DNA of 64,000 bases from Phragmites australis. Its lineage: Eukaryota > Streptophyta > Magnoliopsida > Poales > Poaceae. Position numbers and translations under genes: made by a program. This document shows, one piece after another, positions 36,401 through 48,469 of this stretch. Each line of letters opens with the position of its first letter. Within the stretch, counting starts at the first letter, position 1. Below the pieces are notes generated by a model, which saw only the letters and a list, made by a program, of their open reading frames with translations, did no database searches and was not told the DNA's origin. The stretch lies in the NCBI RefSeq assembly GCF_958298935.1, contig NC_084933.1, forward strand, positions 25,816,334 to 25,880,333. The letters run 5' to 3'.

Positions 36401-39400
36401 TTGTGCAACATGCATGTTATAGCGGTCTGATTCACTCATGCACATGCTCTAAGCTCTATTACATATCTGGACTATATTGGCATCTCAATTGTAAACCCGC
36501 AGCTTTGTTCATTGCTTGTTTGAAGTAGGATGACCGAACAAAGGCTTACAGGAGGATGGTTGATGTTACAAAGAGAATTGATGATTTTAGGCAGCATCCA
36601 CAGTTCAGCGTTCTTGCAAGTTCTCTTGTCTCAAGTCGACTTTCAGAATGCCTCAAATCCTCCAAGGCAAGAAGGCTAACATCTTATTTTATTGCAAATA
36701 TCCATATAGCATGATGCAGTTCTCCTGATGTGTCAGATGTGGTATATCCTTAGATAAAATCTTATGTTTGATGACAATCAATTGAACCTTAGTTTCTATT
36801 CTGTCCAAAATTCAATAAAATAACTTTTATCTAAATGTTGCTGATGAACCACTATATTAAACTATTTTATTTGGTTGGATCAGACAAATGTAAGGTAAGT
36901 TTATTTGGTTTGTTTTGGCACTTCACCTGATGTCAGAAGAGAACATCACTGACACCAATCACTGGAAGTTTTGGTCAATCTCCCACCTTGGTTGGCAGCT
37001 TTCTTCAGAGATTATTTGCATCTTGCAGAACTGCTTATCATTTCTTCCCTCTCAGACTCAATTAAATTAATTTCTGAGGGAGAGTATTCCGAGCAAACAA
37101 GTTGCACCGAAGGAACTTAAACCTTTAATTTGATGGAAGTCTATGAAATTTACTTAAGAATGAGCAAAACAGAAAAACGAAACTTTGTTAACTTACTTGG
37201 TAATTCTGTTGCGACTCTAGTAGGACCATTTTAGTTTAAGACTTTAAGGTTACAATTGTGGTTACAAGTACATGTTTTAACTTTATTCATTAACAAATTT
37301 GTCTCTTGCAGTTGTACTCTAAAAAGACAGACGGGGATACATCCACAGATACATATGGAACGAAATGGCTAAAAGATGCTGTTCTTAGCAAAAGATCTGA
37401 TAATGCTTTTCGGAGTATTATGGTCGGGGACCCAAAGATTAGGTTATGCGAAATTGGCATTCCTGCAGATTTAGCTTTAAACTTGGTTGTTTCTGAACAT
37501 GTTAGTTCTTATAATTTGGAAAACATAAATTTGAAGTGCAACCTACACCTTCTTGCCAAGGAGGAACTATTTATTCGGCGAAATGGAAAGCTAATGTTTG
37601 TCCGGAAGGCAAACCAGCTAGAAATTGGTGACATTGCCTATAGACCATTGCAGGATGGTGATCTTGTTCTCATAAATAGGCCTCCTTCAGTACATCAGCA
37701 TTCTCTGATTGCGTTGTCTGCAAAACTTCTACCTATTCAATCTGTTGTATCAATCAATCCGCTATGTTGTACCCCTTTTATGGGAGACTTTGATGGGGAT
37801 TGTTTGCATGGATATATCCCACAATCTATACAATCAAGAATTGAGCTTGGAGAGCTGGTAAGTCTACGCCACCAACTACTGAATATGCAAGATGGTCGAA
37901 GTTTGGTGTCGTTAACACATGACTCTCTAGCTGGTGCACATTTGTTAACAAGTACAGAGGTTTTCCTGAAGAAATCTGAAATTCAACAACTTCAAATGTT
38001 ATGCCTTTCAGTCTCACCTACACCAGTACCAGCAATCATTAAATCTACAAACTCTCAAGGTTCTCTGTGGACTGGTAAACAATTTTTCAGCATGCTTCTT
38101 CCTCCCAACATGAATTTCAGTTGTGATCAGAAGTTACATATCATAGATGGTGAAATGCTTACCTGCTCATTGGGGTCTAAGTGGCTACAAAATAGTACAT
38201 CTGGACTTTTCTCTGTCATGTTCGAACAGTATGGTTGCAAGGCGCTTGACTTCCTTTCTTCTGCTCAGGAAGTACTTTGTGAGTTCTTAAACATGAGGGG
38301 TTTAAGTGTCTCTCTCGCAGATCTCTATATATTCTCAGGCCATCACCCGAGGAGAAAATTTACTGAGGGAGTTAAGCTGGCACTGGATGAAGCTGAAGAA
38401 GCTTTTCGAATCAAGCAGATACTATTGGATCCAGTTAACATACCTGTGCTGAAGTGTAATGAGGAAAGTGAAGGTGTATCTAATTCTTACAGAGAATCTG
38501 ATTCTACTTGGAGCAATCAACAAATTGTCAGATATTCAATCATGGCATTTAAGGATGTCTTCAATGATCTGTTAAAGATGGTGCAACAACACGTGGGTGA
38601 TGATAATTCAATGATGGTGATGATTAATGCGGGAAGCAAGGGGAGCATGTTGAAATATGTCCAACAAACTGCATGTGTTGGTCTTCAACTTCCAGCAAGC
38701 AAATTTCCCTTCAGGATTCCTTCACAACTATCTTGTATTTGCTGGAATAAGCAGAAGTCATTAGATTTTGAAATCACTGAGGGCGTCAATGAAAGTGTGG
38801 GAGGTCAGGACCTCTATGCTGTGGTCAGGAGTTCCTTCATTGAGGGTCTAAATCCATTAGAATGCCTTTTGCATGCAATTTCTGGGAGGGCTAACTTCTT
38901 CTCTGAGCATGCAGATGTACCCGGGACATTGACAAGAAAATTAATGTATCACTTGAGAGATCTGCATGTTGCTTATGATGGGACGGTTAGAAGTTCTTAT
39001 GGACAGCAAATAATGCAGTTCTCTTATAATACTGCTGATGAAATATACTGTGATCGTGGTCTAGCAGGTGATCTTGGTGCCCCTGTTGGTTCTTGGGCTG
39101 CTTGTTCCATTTCAGAAGCTGCATATGGAGCTTTAGATCACCCAGTGAATGGTTTAGAGGACTCTCCTCTCATGAATTTACAGGTATATTCTTTTTCTCT
39201 GTTTGTTAATGGTCTAGAGTTACTATACTACTGACCCCTTTCCTCTTTTTTTCTGATACTATATGTTCTAATTTTTGCTTTGCAGGAAGTATTTAAGTGC
39301 CACAAGGCTACAAATTCTTGGGATCATGTTGGTTTGCTCTTCCTGTCAAAGCATCTAAAGAAGTATAGATATGGTTTGGAGTATGCATCACTGGAAGTTA

Positions 39401-42400
39401 AGAATCATCTTGAGCGAGTGGACTTTTCTGATTTGGTTGAAACCATCATGATTCTGTTAGTTCACTAAAATATTGTTTTTCCAATCATCTAACATTTTAA
39501 TATTTTTGTGCATTTGATTAATATTTGCTGCATTTGGTATTAGATATGATGGATCTGACAAAACAAAAAAAGGAAGTCCTTGGACCACTCATTTTCATTT
39601 AAGCCAGGTCACATTCGTTTCAAGTAAATGAGCACAACTTCACTTTTCTTGGGGGAGCATTAAGTTGGCATATAAATATTCATTTCATTTTGTACATATG
39701 AACAGGAAAGGATGAAGATAAAAAGATTAGGATTGGGATTTGTTGTAGAAGAGCTTACAGAACGATATAATGCCACCAGAAGCCAACTAAACAATGTGAT
39801 CCCATCAGTTCGTATTAAGAAGGGGTAAGCATGAACCTATCTGTGTTACAATGAGCGTCTATGTTTTTGTAGTGAAGCGATATTTATGCAATTTTTCCAA
39901 TTTTGTAATTATGCATGTGCCATGTTACAAGTATGCATTCTACTTCTCCCAATGTAGCACCTGTGTCATATCTTTTGACATGTAACTGTTGTTCTCTGCA
40001 GCAAATGTTCTGTAGGTGACAAGTGTGTTAAATATCCAGCTTGCTGCGTCACTGTGGTAGCACAAGCTGAATCCAACACTATGTTTCAGTTGGACACTGT
40101 CAAGAATAGGGTGATTCCAACCATACTAGATACACTACTGAAAGGTTATTATGATTTGATACATTTTCCAAATTATATCCCAGATATTTATTACTCTAAG
40201 GAATTCCTTGTTTTGAAATCATGGCCTGGATTATATAATTCTTTTCTAAATTGCAGCTTGTATGGATGTGTGCCTTCTGACCATTTGTGAAATCATAGTA
40301 TTCATCATGTGACTTTTATTTATTATTTAAACATCACATGATTTTGTAGTCTGAAATCTGTAAACATTAAGCAAACATTAATTATACAATTTAGCTTCCA
40401 TGCATGTCCATCAAACTTCTTTACTTAATATAAAATTTGGGGTTTGGCTGATTGCAGATCTGTAGATATATCGAGATCTTACGAACATACCAAGTGCAAA
40501 CGACCCATTTGCTATAACAATGCTAATCCTCTTATTTGGCCGTGGAATCAACTTGAAAAATCCTCAGATAAATTTATAGGCAGTTCTAAATTTGGTATTC
40601 CACCATATAAAGTTGCAAATCCAGGCTCACTAGCTGCTTGGAGAAACGAGGTGGAATTTCTGTACATGGAATAAAATGGACATACAAGCAAAGGTTTCTA
40701 TTGACAGGAATCTTATATTTTTGTTTGTTCCAAAAGCAATAGACTTTTCTGTTGGTGGTTGATCGCATTTACAAATGTTCAGGAACTTTTCATGTTGATT
40801 TGATTTCAGAACAAAGAAAATTATCAGGTTATAGGACCTAGTGGGTGGTTTGAACCAGATGTGTTCCCAAGTTCTCTATGAAAATAATACACATTCAGTT
40901 ATAATTAGTACTCTTGACAAAGGTCCAAAAGCTGGCTTGTTATCACCAATAACAGCCTTAAACAAAGTCATTATCAATAACCAACTGATTTGGCAAGGAA
41001 CTGAATCAAAAAATGCAATTACTTGGCATACACAAAGCTGTATCGATTTTATGGATGCTTCTGATAAGTATTAGATGATTTCAAGAGAGTATTTCGTACA
41101 AATGTAATGTGGCATATCATCAGGTGATGTTTTATACAAACATGCGGTGCAAATGGTTACAAAAATTGACTTCTACCACCAAGGAAAAGTAGGATTAGTT
41201 GTAGCTTGTAGAAACTCATGTCTAGAGATCCATAAAGGTTCCAGATGTCCTGCACATGTTATAACTCTGAATCTATTGCTTTATATTGTTGAACGAATTG
41301 TATCTGAACCATTATATGTGAGGTTTGCCTCCGGGGACTATTATTTTGAAGTTTTTTAATCGGAAACTGCACTTTTGAAGTTCCAATTCCTTGTACTCGT
41401 TGCTGGGGTTCTATTATTCTGATAATATTTTATGTGGGACTGCTTAACTTTTTCCCTGTGCAGGGTTTTTGGAATTTAAGGATGTTGAGATACAGTGTCA
41501 ACATGATAGTGAGCTTCTTGTGAAAGTAGTTATGTCAGAACATTGCAAGACTGGGAAGTTCTGGGCTACTCTACAAAATGCTTGCATTCCAATAATGGAG
41601 TTGATTGATTGGGAGCGGAGTCAACCACAGATTGTATATGATATTTTCTGTTCATATGGCATAGACTCAGCATGGAATTACTTTGTTGAAGTATGTGCCT
41701 CATATTTGTTGCCACTGGTTTTAGTTTTCACTTGTTGATGGAGATTTATTTTTCATAGCGTTGAAGCTTGATTGCCTGTAATTATTTCACCTATAGCGTT
41801 TGATTTTACTTGTTCTATACAGTCTTTAAGGTCAACAACAGCTGATATTGGAAGGAATATTCGTCGGGAGCACTTGCTGATTGTTGCAGATGGTCTGTCT
41901 GTGAGTGGGCAGTTCCATGCGTTAAGCAGTCATGGTTTAAAGCAGCTGCGTAATAGGTTATCAATCTCTTCTCCATTTTCTGAAGCATGTTTTTCTGTGA
42001 GTACTCTATGACTTTCCTAGTAATTGTTTACGTGAATTGCCTTTTTTTGGTACTCCAAGCACATTTTTATTTTATGGTATTTTCTGCAGAGGCCTGCGCA
42101 GAGTTTTATAAATGCTGCAAAGCAGTGTTCAGTGGACAATCTCTGTGGTAGTCTAGATGCAATTGCTTGGGGAAAAGAACCATTCAATGGGACCTCAGGG
42201 CCTTTTGAAATTATGCATTCTGGGAAGGTATGAATCCTAAATGTCCTGCAAGAATCATAGATGCACAATATTTTCAAGATATACTTCAGTGTACTCCCAA
42301 AAGGTGAAGATACACAATTTTCAAAGCAAACAAAGGGCTTGCTTGATGTGTGATAACCCACTACAACACTACTTCCCTTGCTTCTTTAAAGTGTGTGCAA

Positions 42401-44165
42401 TTTAGTTTTGAGAGAGCATAGAAGCACACTTTATTTGTTTCCCTAAAAAACTTTCCCATGAGCTTCTATTAGGCCCTATGCTTGAGGAATGTGTATGGAA
42501 TAAGTGTTCATTGGCCAATGTGTCGAAACTTCTGGCTGAATAGTATTTGTTTCTAGTCTTCAAATTATCAATATTGGCTTTAGCTTTGAGCAGGACCTGG
42601 GAATTGCAAAATTGTGGCAGCATCGTTCTCTGTGATATTTGAATTAATTAAGCTGAGCTATTGATTGATGTAATTGTCCTAAGTTGAATTCAGGCAGGAA
42701 TTGGGTTGCTTTATTTGGTTGTGTAGTTGATTAATTATTGTTAGATGCACAAATACACTACCATTTTAGATATGCTTAAGGATGTGCAGATATTTAATTT
42801 GATTCTAAATCTTCTTTTGCAGTCACATGAACCAGAACAAAATGGGAGCATCTATGATTTCCTGTGCAGCCCTGAAGTTCGGAATTTTGAAAAGAATCAT
42901 ATGGATACCTGCAAACAAAGTACTGAAAATGCTTCAAGATGGAGGTTAGCATGCAAGTCTAAAGGAAGTGTTATTGTCAATGGTGGGAGCATATCTATTG
43001 ATCAGGACTTTCTTCATGCTAAAGTTGGTATCTGGGACAACATTATTGATATGCGCACTTCCTTGCGGAACATGCTACGAGAGTAAGCCCATATCACTCT
43101 CCATGGAGTTAATTTTACTGTTTTGTTATTAAATTACTCTACGCATATTGCTTTGATTTCTTTTTCCTTCCTGAAGTTCTAGGTTGATTGTCCTGTATGT
43201 AATGTCTTTTTAACTTTGCATGAAGGTACCCATTAAACGGACAGGTGGTGGAGCCAGATAAAGCACACTTAATCGAGGCCTTGAAATTTCATCCCAGAGG
43301 GGATGAAAAGATCGGTGTTGGAGTCAGAGAAATTAAGGTGGTAACTGTAATTGTTATTTTTCTTTTTAGAATGGCTTTGCCATTCTACTCATCTAAATTC
43401 TGATTGTGAAATAATAGACTGCATTATCAGGATTCTTCTTTTGGTTTCAAAAATAAGATCTCTCATAGTTCCTACACATCGTTTTGTATATATATTTGTC
43501 ATGTGGGTGAGCATATTGCTACTATTCTTAGTGTTGATATGCAAATGTCACCATTTAGCTGTCCAAATAACATGGAAAATGATTGCGCCTCTTGAATTTG
43601 ATCTTAGCACGTATCGTTGTCAGCCTTGCAAGCACTGTAAACTTCTCAAGGTTTGAGCAAACAATAATGTTTCCACACATAGACCGAATGGCCATGGTAG
43701 AATTGTAGAATTTTCACGTTAGCACTAAAAAGTGGATTACCCCTTGCGTCAGACAAACTGAACAGGCGGGAAATGTCTCTGTTTAGTACCTTTTTTTTGG
43801 AAGCAACAGTGGGGAGATCCCACCTGAACTTTACTCAATAGTCAAAGGTGAAGAAACAAACGAGTTTTTTACAACCCAGCACGGAAACTGGTGAGTAAGC
43901 AGAGGAACAGCGGAAGGATCAAAAGACCCGCTTAGTACGATACATGTTGTAAGATGTAAAGGAATTTTGCAATGCGTTGAGGCTTGCCCGAGTATTTTGC
44001 TGATGGTATTGCTGCAGTCACCCAGACACAAGGTGCTTTATTGTGCAAAGGAACGATGGTACCACTGAAGACTTCTCTTACAACAAGTGTGTTCTGGGTG
44101 CTGCAAATTCTATCTCACCTCAGCTCGGAAATTATTTACAGAAGAAACTATATCATAGAGCATAA
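33425..44165 (+). CDS. NRPD1: NRPD1, largest subunit of RNA polymerase IV, about 18 coding exons
   Basis: Exons: 33425-33508, 33756-33876, 33961-34085, 35277-35321, 35395-35658, 35962-36117, 36529-36666, 37312-39183, 39286-39455, 39544-39607, 39706-39824, 40002-40144, 41464-41690, 41823-41996, 42090-42227, 42823-43082, 43226-43337 (or 43340), 44018-44165; about 1450 aa. The protein transcribes the precursors of 24-nt siRNAs for RNA-directed DNA methylation in the nucleus. Zinc ligands are C56/C59/C67/H70 and C97/C100/C121/C124. The catalytic loop GDFDGDCLHGY has D470, D472 and D474. The bridge-helix region (about 822-850, GLNPLECLLHAISGR) is diverged from Pol II, as known for Pol IV. The C-terminus has the DeCL-type domain (IEALKFHPRGDEKIGVGVREIK; FSYNKCVLGA) and no heptad tail. 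Pol V's NRPE1 is excluded by the short C-terminus and the N-terminal match. The start is the first ATG after the leader intron. Oddities: intron 7 is GC-AG, and the last join is off phase. Confidence 0.85.
40440..41350 (+). mobile_element. Unrecognised protein-like insertion in NRPD1 intron 12
   Basis: Intron 12 (40145-41463) is enlarged by about 0.9 kb that has coding character in several broken plus-strand frames: 40444-40674, about 40810-41074 and 41147-41359, each 70-80 codons and separated by stops or frame changes. Stretches such as WPWNQLEKSSDKFIG, LITALN-like runs and YIVERIVSEPLYVRFASGDY look like real protein sequence, not random translation. They match neither NRPD1 nor a family I can name. 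A transposon gene, an old viral copy or a captured host gene are all possible. No terminal repeats were identified. Confidence 0.4.
43789..43930 (-). mobile_element. Retroposon 3' tail in the last NRPD1 intron
   Basis: On the minus strand the block reads GTAAAGTTCAGGTGGGATCT, CCCCACTGTTGCTTCC and then a run of A, the look of a poly(A)-ended LINE or SINE 3' end. It lies in the intron whose splice phases do not agree, between 43341 and 44017. Confidence 0.4.
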
Positions 44166-45532
44166 GTTGTCACACTTGTTGGCAGTGCTCCTGGCATTCA
44201 TCTTGTCCTGATCAGACCATAGGACGAACTTGCTCGCCAGCTGAAGGATGCTCAAATTACTCATGGAGAATGAATTAGCTAGGATGTTATGTTTCTTCCT
44301 AGCATGAATTGGAGTGGGACGTGTGTCAACTCAACTCAACTCAATGGGGCTACAGAAGGCAGGCCTGAAAGAGTCGTGACTCTGGTTTCATGCCTCCATT
44401 TCTTTAGTCCGTAGTCTACTAGTCTATAGTTTCTCAATGATGGACAGATTCTGACCTAGAGCAAGATGTAGTGAAATAATCATTCATTTGTTTCCAAGGA
44501 CTGGTGGTGGCACCAAATGCAATAGGTGCTACCATCGTCCTTGTATATTTGCCCCTCGGGCATGCTATTGTAATAATCAAGAATGCTTCATGTTGCTGCA
44601 ATTTGAGGTTTCCGACTAGGGGAAAACCGTATTATTTTGACCACAAGCGCAGTCAGGGCTCTCGCGAAATTGTCCATCTTGATTTTTTTGCCATCCCGCA
44701 GCTTGATGATGTGTGGTAACGGATGCACTTTATTGGTTCAGTTCACTGAAATGCCATTCAGTAATGGTACACCCGATATTAGTACGTTTCTCTGTGAGGC
44801 AGCAATAACCACGATTCATGTAATGCTGGCCAAGAGGGGGGCAAGTACAGTCACCTGTATGCTGTTGGAGAAACACTACTGTACCCCAGCTTAATGCATG
44901 CACCAGAGTGCTGATATGATGATACCTAATTTACCACACTGCCAACCAAACGATCAAACGTGAGCCATCAGAAATTCAGAATGTCAGTATGTCTCTGGGA
45001 GATGGTAAGCGGACTTGCGAAAGAATCCCAGATCGCAGTCGATCTGTGTGTTCTTCCATACTAAGCACTCTGCTCTTAATCTACAGCACGCTGCAGCCCC
45101 CAGATGTTGAGAAGTTCAGCCCGTGATACACAGTGGAAGAGAAAACGGAGCGAGACACATCTGTACAAGAAGGCAGGGTTTAAAAATGCCGTTTTCACCC
45201 TACGCATGTCATGCATATCTCAGCAACAACGTCAAACGGAGGCCCAGGAGGCAAGGTTTAAAAAATCGTTGAAAACCGTTTGTTATTCACGAATATCGGC
45301 TAATTTGATCTACACTGTATTTAGAAATTAACCAGTTTTCGAATTTGAATTAAAAAATATTTTTTTTATAAAAAATACTAGAGTCAATTTTAAGATCTCC
45401 TATAAAAAAAATTCAAAATAATATCGTTTGCATCATATTTCATAAAGAGGAAGTTTAAAAAAAATGCTAAATTGGGCTATATGAACATGATGATTTAGCC
45501 TAGCCCATCACGTTAATAGAAAACTTAAGATG

Positions 45533-45535
<3 letters not shown>
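44166..45535. other. NRPD1 3' region and intergenic
   Basis: The first few hundred bases are the likely 3' UTR of NRPD1. Short frames at 44504-44894 are uninformative. From about 45300 the sequence becomes AT-rich. No further gene is supported. Confidence 0.45.

Positions 45536-45612
<77 letters not shown>
45536..45612. repeat. (TA)n microsatellite, first
   Basis: An uninterrupted TA run of about 77 bp. A second (TA)n lies at 45990-46049, and a 377-bp element-like block sits between them. Confidence 0.9.
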
Positions 45613-45614
<2 letters not shown>

Positions 45615-45987
45615 ACACCTATTCTATACTCATAGGAGTATGTACTCCCACATGCAATATACCACATAAACAAACACTTTATACTCTTTTAACATTTTTA
45701 GTATACTCTAATACTAATTCTAAGATACTCCAATATGAGTTGTATGAAAAAAAATTCAATGTTAGCCTTTCATTTTTGCTATATACTCTTTTTTATACAT
45801 AAAAGAAGTATATACGCAAATTATGATAAAAATCATGGAATTTCATAAAAATTTTTGTGGGATTTGTATTGTAGTATCTTATAATTACTAATGAAGTATA
45901 TTTAAAGTGATAAAGAAGTATAACACACGTGTAAAAGTGGTATATGAGAGGTGAGAGTACATACACCCAGGAGTACATACTAGTTTT

Positions 45988-45989
<2 letters not shown>
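45613..45989. mobile_element. MITE-like block between two TA microsatellites
   Basis: The left part has AGGAGTATGTACTCCCAC and the right part, in reverse, AGTATGTACTCCTGGGTG and TATGTACTCTCACC; both ends begin GGA when read inward. The interior is AT-rich. Insertion into a TA repeat fits elements that prefer TA targets, but the ends are weakly matched. Confidence 0.4.

Positions 45990-46049
<60 letters not shown>
45990..46049. repeat. (TA)n microsatellite, second
   Basis: A TA run of about 60 bp directly right of the MITE-like block. If the block is an insertion, the two runs were once one microsatellite. Confidence 0.9.
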
Positions 46050-46051
<2 letters not shown>

Positions 46052-46061
46052 AGGATCTTTA

Positions 46062-46690
46062 AAATTGTTTCAGAGTTTAATGTTATCCGTAGAGGTAAAA
46101 ACTAAAAAGAGAATTTTCTCTTGGGGTGGTCGGTAAATGAAACAACGACCACCCCCGTGATACCAGATAATACCGATTTGCCGGTGGCATGGATGCTCAA
46201 AAACCGAACGAAAAATGTTGAGACGAGGGATGCGGCGCCGCATCACCGTACAAAATTTCATTGTCTGAAGTGATCTGTAGAGAGAGAAATAAAAAGACAA
46301 ACTTCTGCCTGGGGTGGACGGTAAACGAAACAACAAATGCCCCCGTCTTGCCGGTGAATCCCCATTTTCCAGCGGCACAGATGTGCAAAATTCGAGAAAA
46401 ATATCATGGAAAAGGGGGGCGAATACCCGTATAATCGTGCACAATTTCAGAGTCTGATGTGATCTATAGAGGGAGAAATGAAACGGACAAGTTGCTTCCT
46501 GGGGTGGTTGGCAAATGAAACAAAAACCAACCCTGAGATACCCGACAATACCCATTTGCCGGAGGCAAGGACGCGTAAAAACCGAGTCAAAATTCATGGA
46601 CAATGGAGATGGAGTGACGCATCGTGCTGCAAAATTTCAAAGTCTAATGATATTTGTAGAGGGAGAAGTGAAACAGAGAAATTAGGCTTG
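46062..46690. repeat. Tandem array, period about 189 bp, 3.3 copies
   Basis: Unit starts recur at about 46062, 46252, 46441 and 46631. Each unit starts near AAATTTCA(g/a)AGTCTGATG, followed by GTAGAGGGAGAAATGAAA, then CTGGGGTGG, AAATGAAACAA, and ATTTGCCGG with GGCA(c/t)GGA. Units are diverged by roughly a fifth to a quarter by eye. The period is a multiple of three and one minus-strand frame stays open through the array (46070-46603). I do not recognise a known grass satellite. Confidence 0.75.
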
Positions 46691-48469
46691 AGAACTTGGG
46701 CGCGCAGGTTCGCCCTTAACCTTCTCAGTAGTATTCCGATCCTTTCTGCACTCTTCTGCTAATACTTGCTATTATTCTGGGCTCAATGATGTGTTCTTAC
46801 TTATAAGTCAGCCTGTTTTGGATCCATTTGTGCTACGATTCCGGTGCAATTGTGTTGCCATTAGCGGCATTACAAGCACCATGACGTACTTGACCCGCCC
46901 GTGCAAGTTTGGTGTCAGTAATTTACCTTTTTTTTAAGAAAGCAGTTTGTGAGCTGCAACCATGGTTTTTTCTTTGTCACCTTGCAGAATATTGTATTTC
47001 TTCCGGCGCCTAGATTTCCACGCAAATCTTGTGCTAATCCCCGGTCCAAATAAGATAGAACAAAGTTAGGGTCGTTTCGTTAGAGCTCAGTCAAGCTGAT
47101 GCCTTGGGTGGTGCATTGTTATCTCCCGGATTGGACATTCTCGGACGGAAAGCATACATTAGCTCATGTTGAAGAAATAGACCGGCTTAATTTGGAGGAC
47201 GAAAAAGAAGGTGGAGAATCAATAAGCTGTGACCTTCCGGCCAAATCAGAGTCCGTTGCAACCGATCATCCTGTTTGGAGTCCTTTTTATTGGCCCATTC
47301 AATAAGCAATAATGAACTTTCATCTCCAGCTGATTCCTTACAAAAATAAACAAGGAACTTAAACGCTGGGGCATTTCTTTTTGAGAATTAGGTCAGAAGC
47401 AGGCCGGATGCAGTCTGTCTGCATCTGAAATTCTGAATCGATGAGTCTGCGATTTGTTCAGATTCAGGTTTGGAGTGAGCTATAGATGAACCAGGATATC
47501 TATCCTCTTTAGGCCACTCGATGTCCATGTCTATCCGGAACGTGTATGCTGTAGTAACTAGTAAGATTTTGCTCGTCACTTCATTTCGCGCACACCTCTC
47601 AACAAAGCCTCGGCTGCAGTGCTCTTGAAAGTGGACGACGAGAAAGAGCACGGCAGGCACGCTCGTTTCCACTGAAGTCCCTGTCCTCCGTATCGCGTAC
47701 TGTGTCTCTGCCATCCCGCCACGGAGACTCTTGGCCAGTAGAGTTTTGTTCTCTACTGCCGAATTGACGCACGAGTTGGACGCTACCTAGGCTCGAGGCT
47801 ACGATGAAAGCAACTGAAAGCTAACGCGAGGAAACATATCAGTCGAAAACGGGCGTGCTCAATGCAAATATTTGTCACAGGGCACACTGCAGTGGGCGCG
47901 GTGCCGGCACAGCGACGGATCCGGCATGCCTCGCCAATTCGGGCCACCGTTGGCTAGATTCTTGCTTCGGGCTGGGGAGGAGGACGGTTCCATTGTAAAG
48001 AGGGGCAATGTTCGCAACTGCCGCACCTGAGAGGGTAGAACCTACCGAATGGTACGGTGGGTGTTTGGTCCCCTGCTCCAAATCTTAGTAGCACGGCCTG
48101 CACACACCGTGGCGTCCACTTGATCATGATTTATACTTCGATATGAAGCAAAGAAAATTGCCGTGTCTTCCAATTACGAACTTCCGTGATGTTCCACATC
48201 AGTTCAATGCCAGTATGTCAAATATGTGCTCTTGATAGATCACCGTTTATAGTGAACTGTTACTGAGTTTTAGCACTTTTTAATATCGCAACGTATAGTG
48301 TCTATTTCGATGTTTCATTTACCTGGGGGAACGAAAAAAAAGGGGTCTTTTTTCTGTTCTACTAATATCCTTTAATTCCCGTACTGGATTGGACCTTCAT
48401 GACTAACCGATCTCTTGCACAGCAATTAGCAAGCCGTACTTAGCACCTAACCGCCGTAAATGAACGTAG
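46691..48469. other. Intergenic, one unexplained small ORF
   Basis: The frame at 47099-47305 (68 codons, ATG to TAA) is acidic in the middle with several Trp residues and matches nothing I know; it could be chance or a gene fragment. The minus-strand frame at 47388-47714 is not supported by any motif. The rest shows no gene. Confidence 0.35.

Noticed and set aside
37306..39234. The 642-codon frame as a complete intronless gene
   Set aside because: It starts at an acceptor CAG and ends just past a donor GT; it is the large eighth exon of NRPD1.
33425..44165. NRPE1 (Pol V) in place of NRPD1
   Set aside because: The long WG/GW-rich C-terminal extension of NRPE1 is absent, and N-terminal and DeCL-region wording fits NRPD1.
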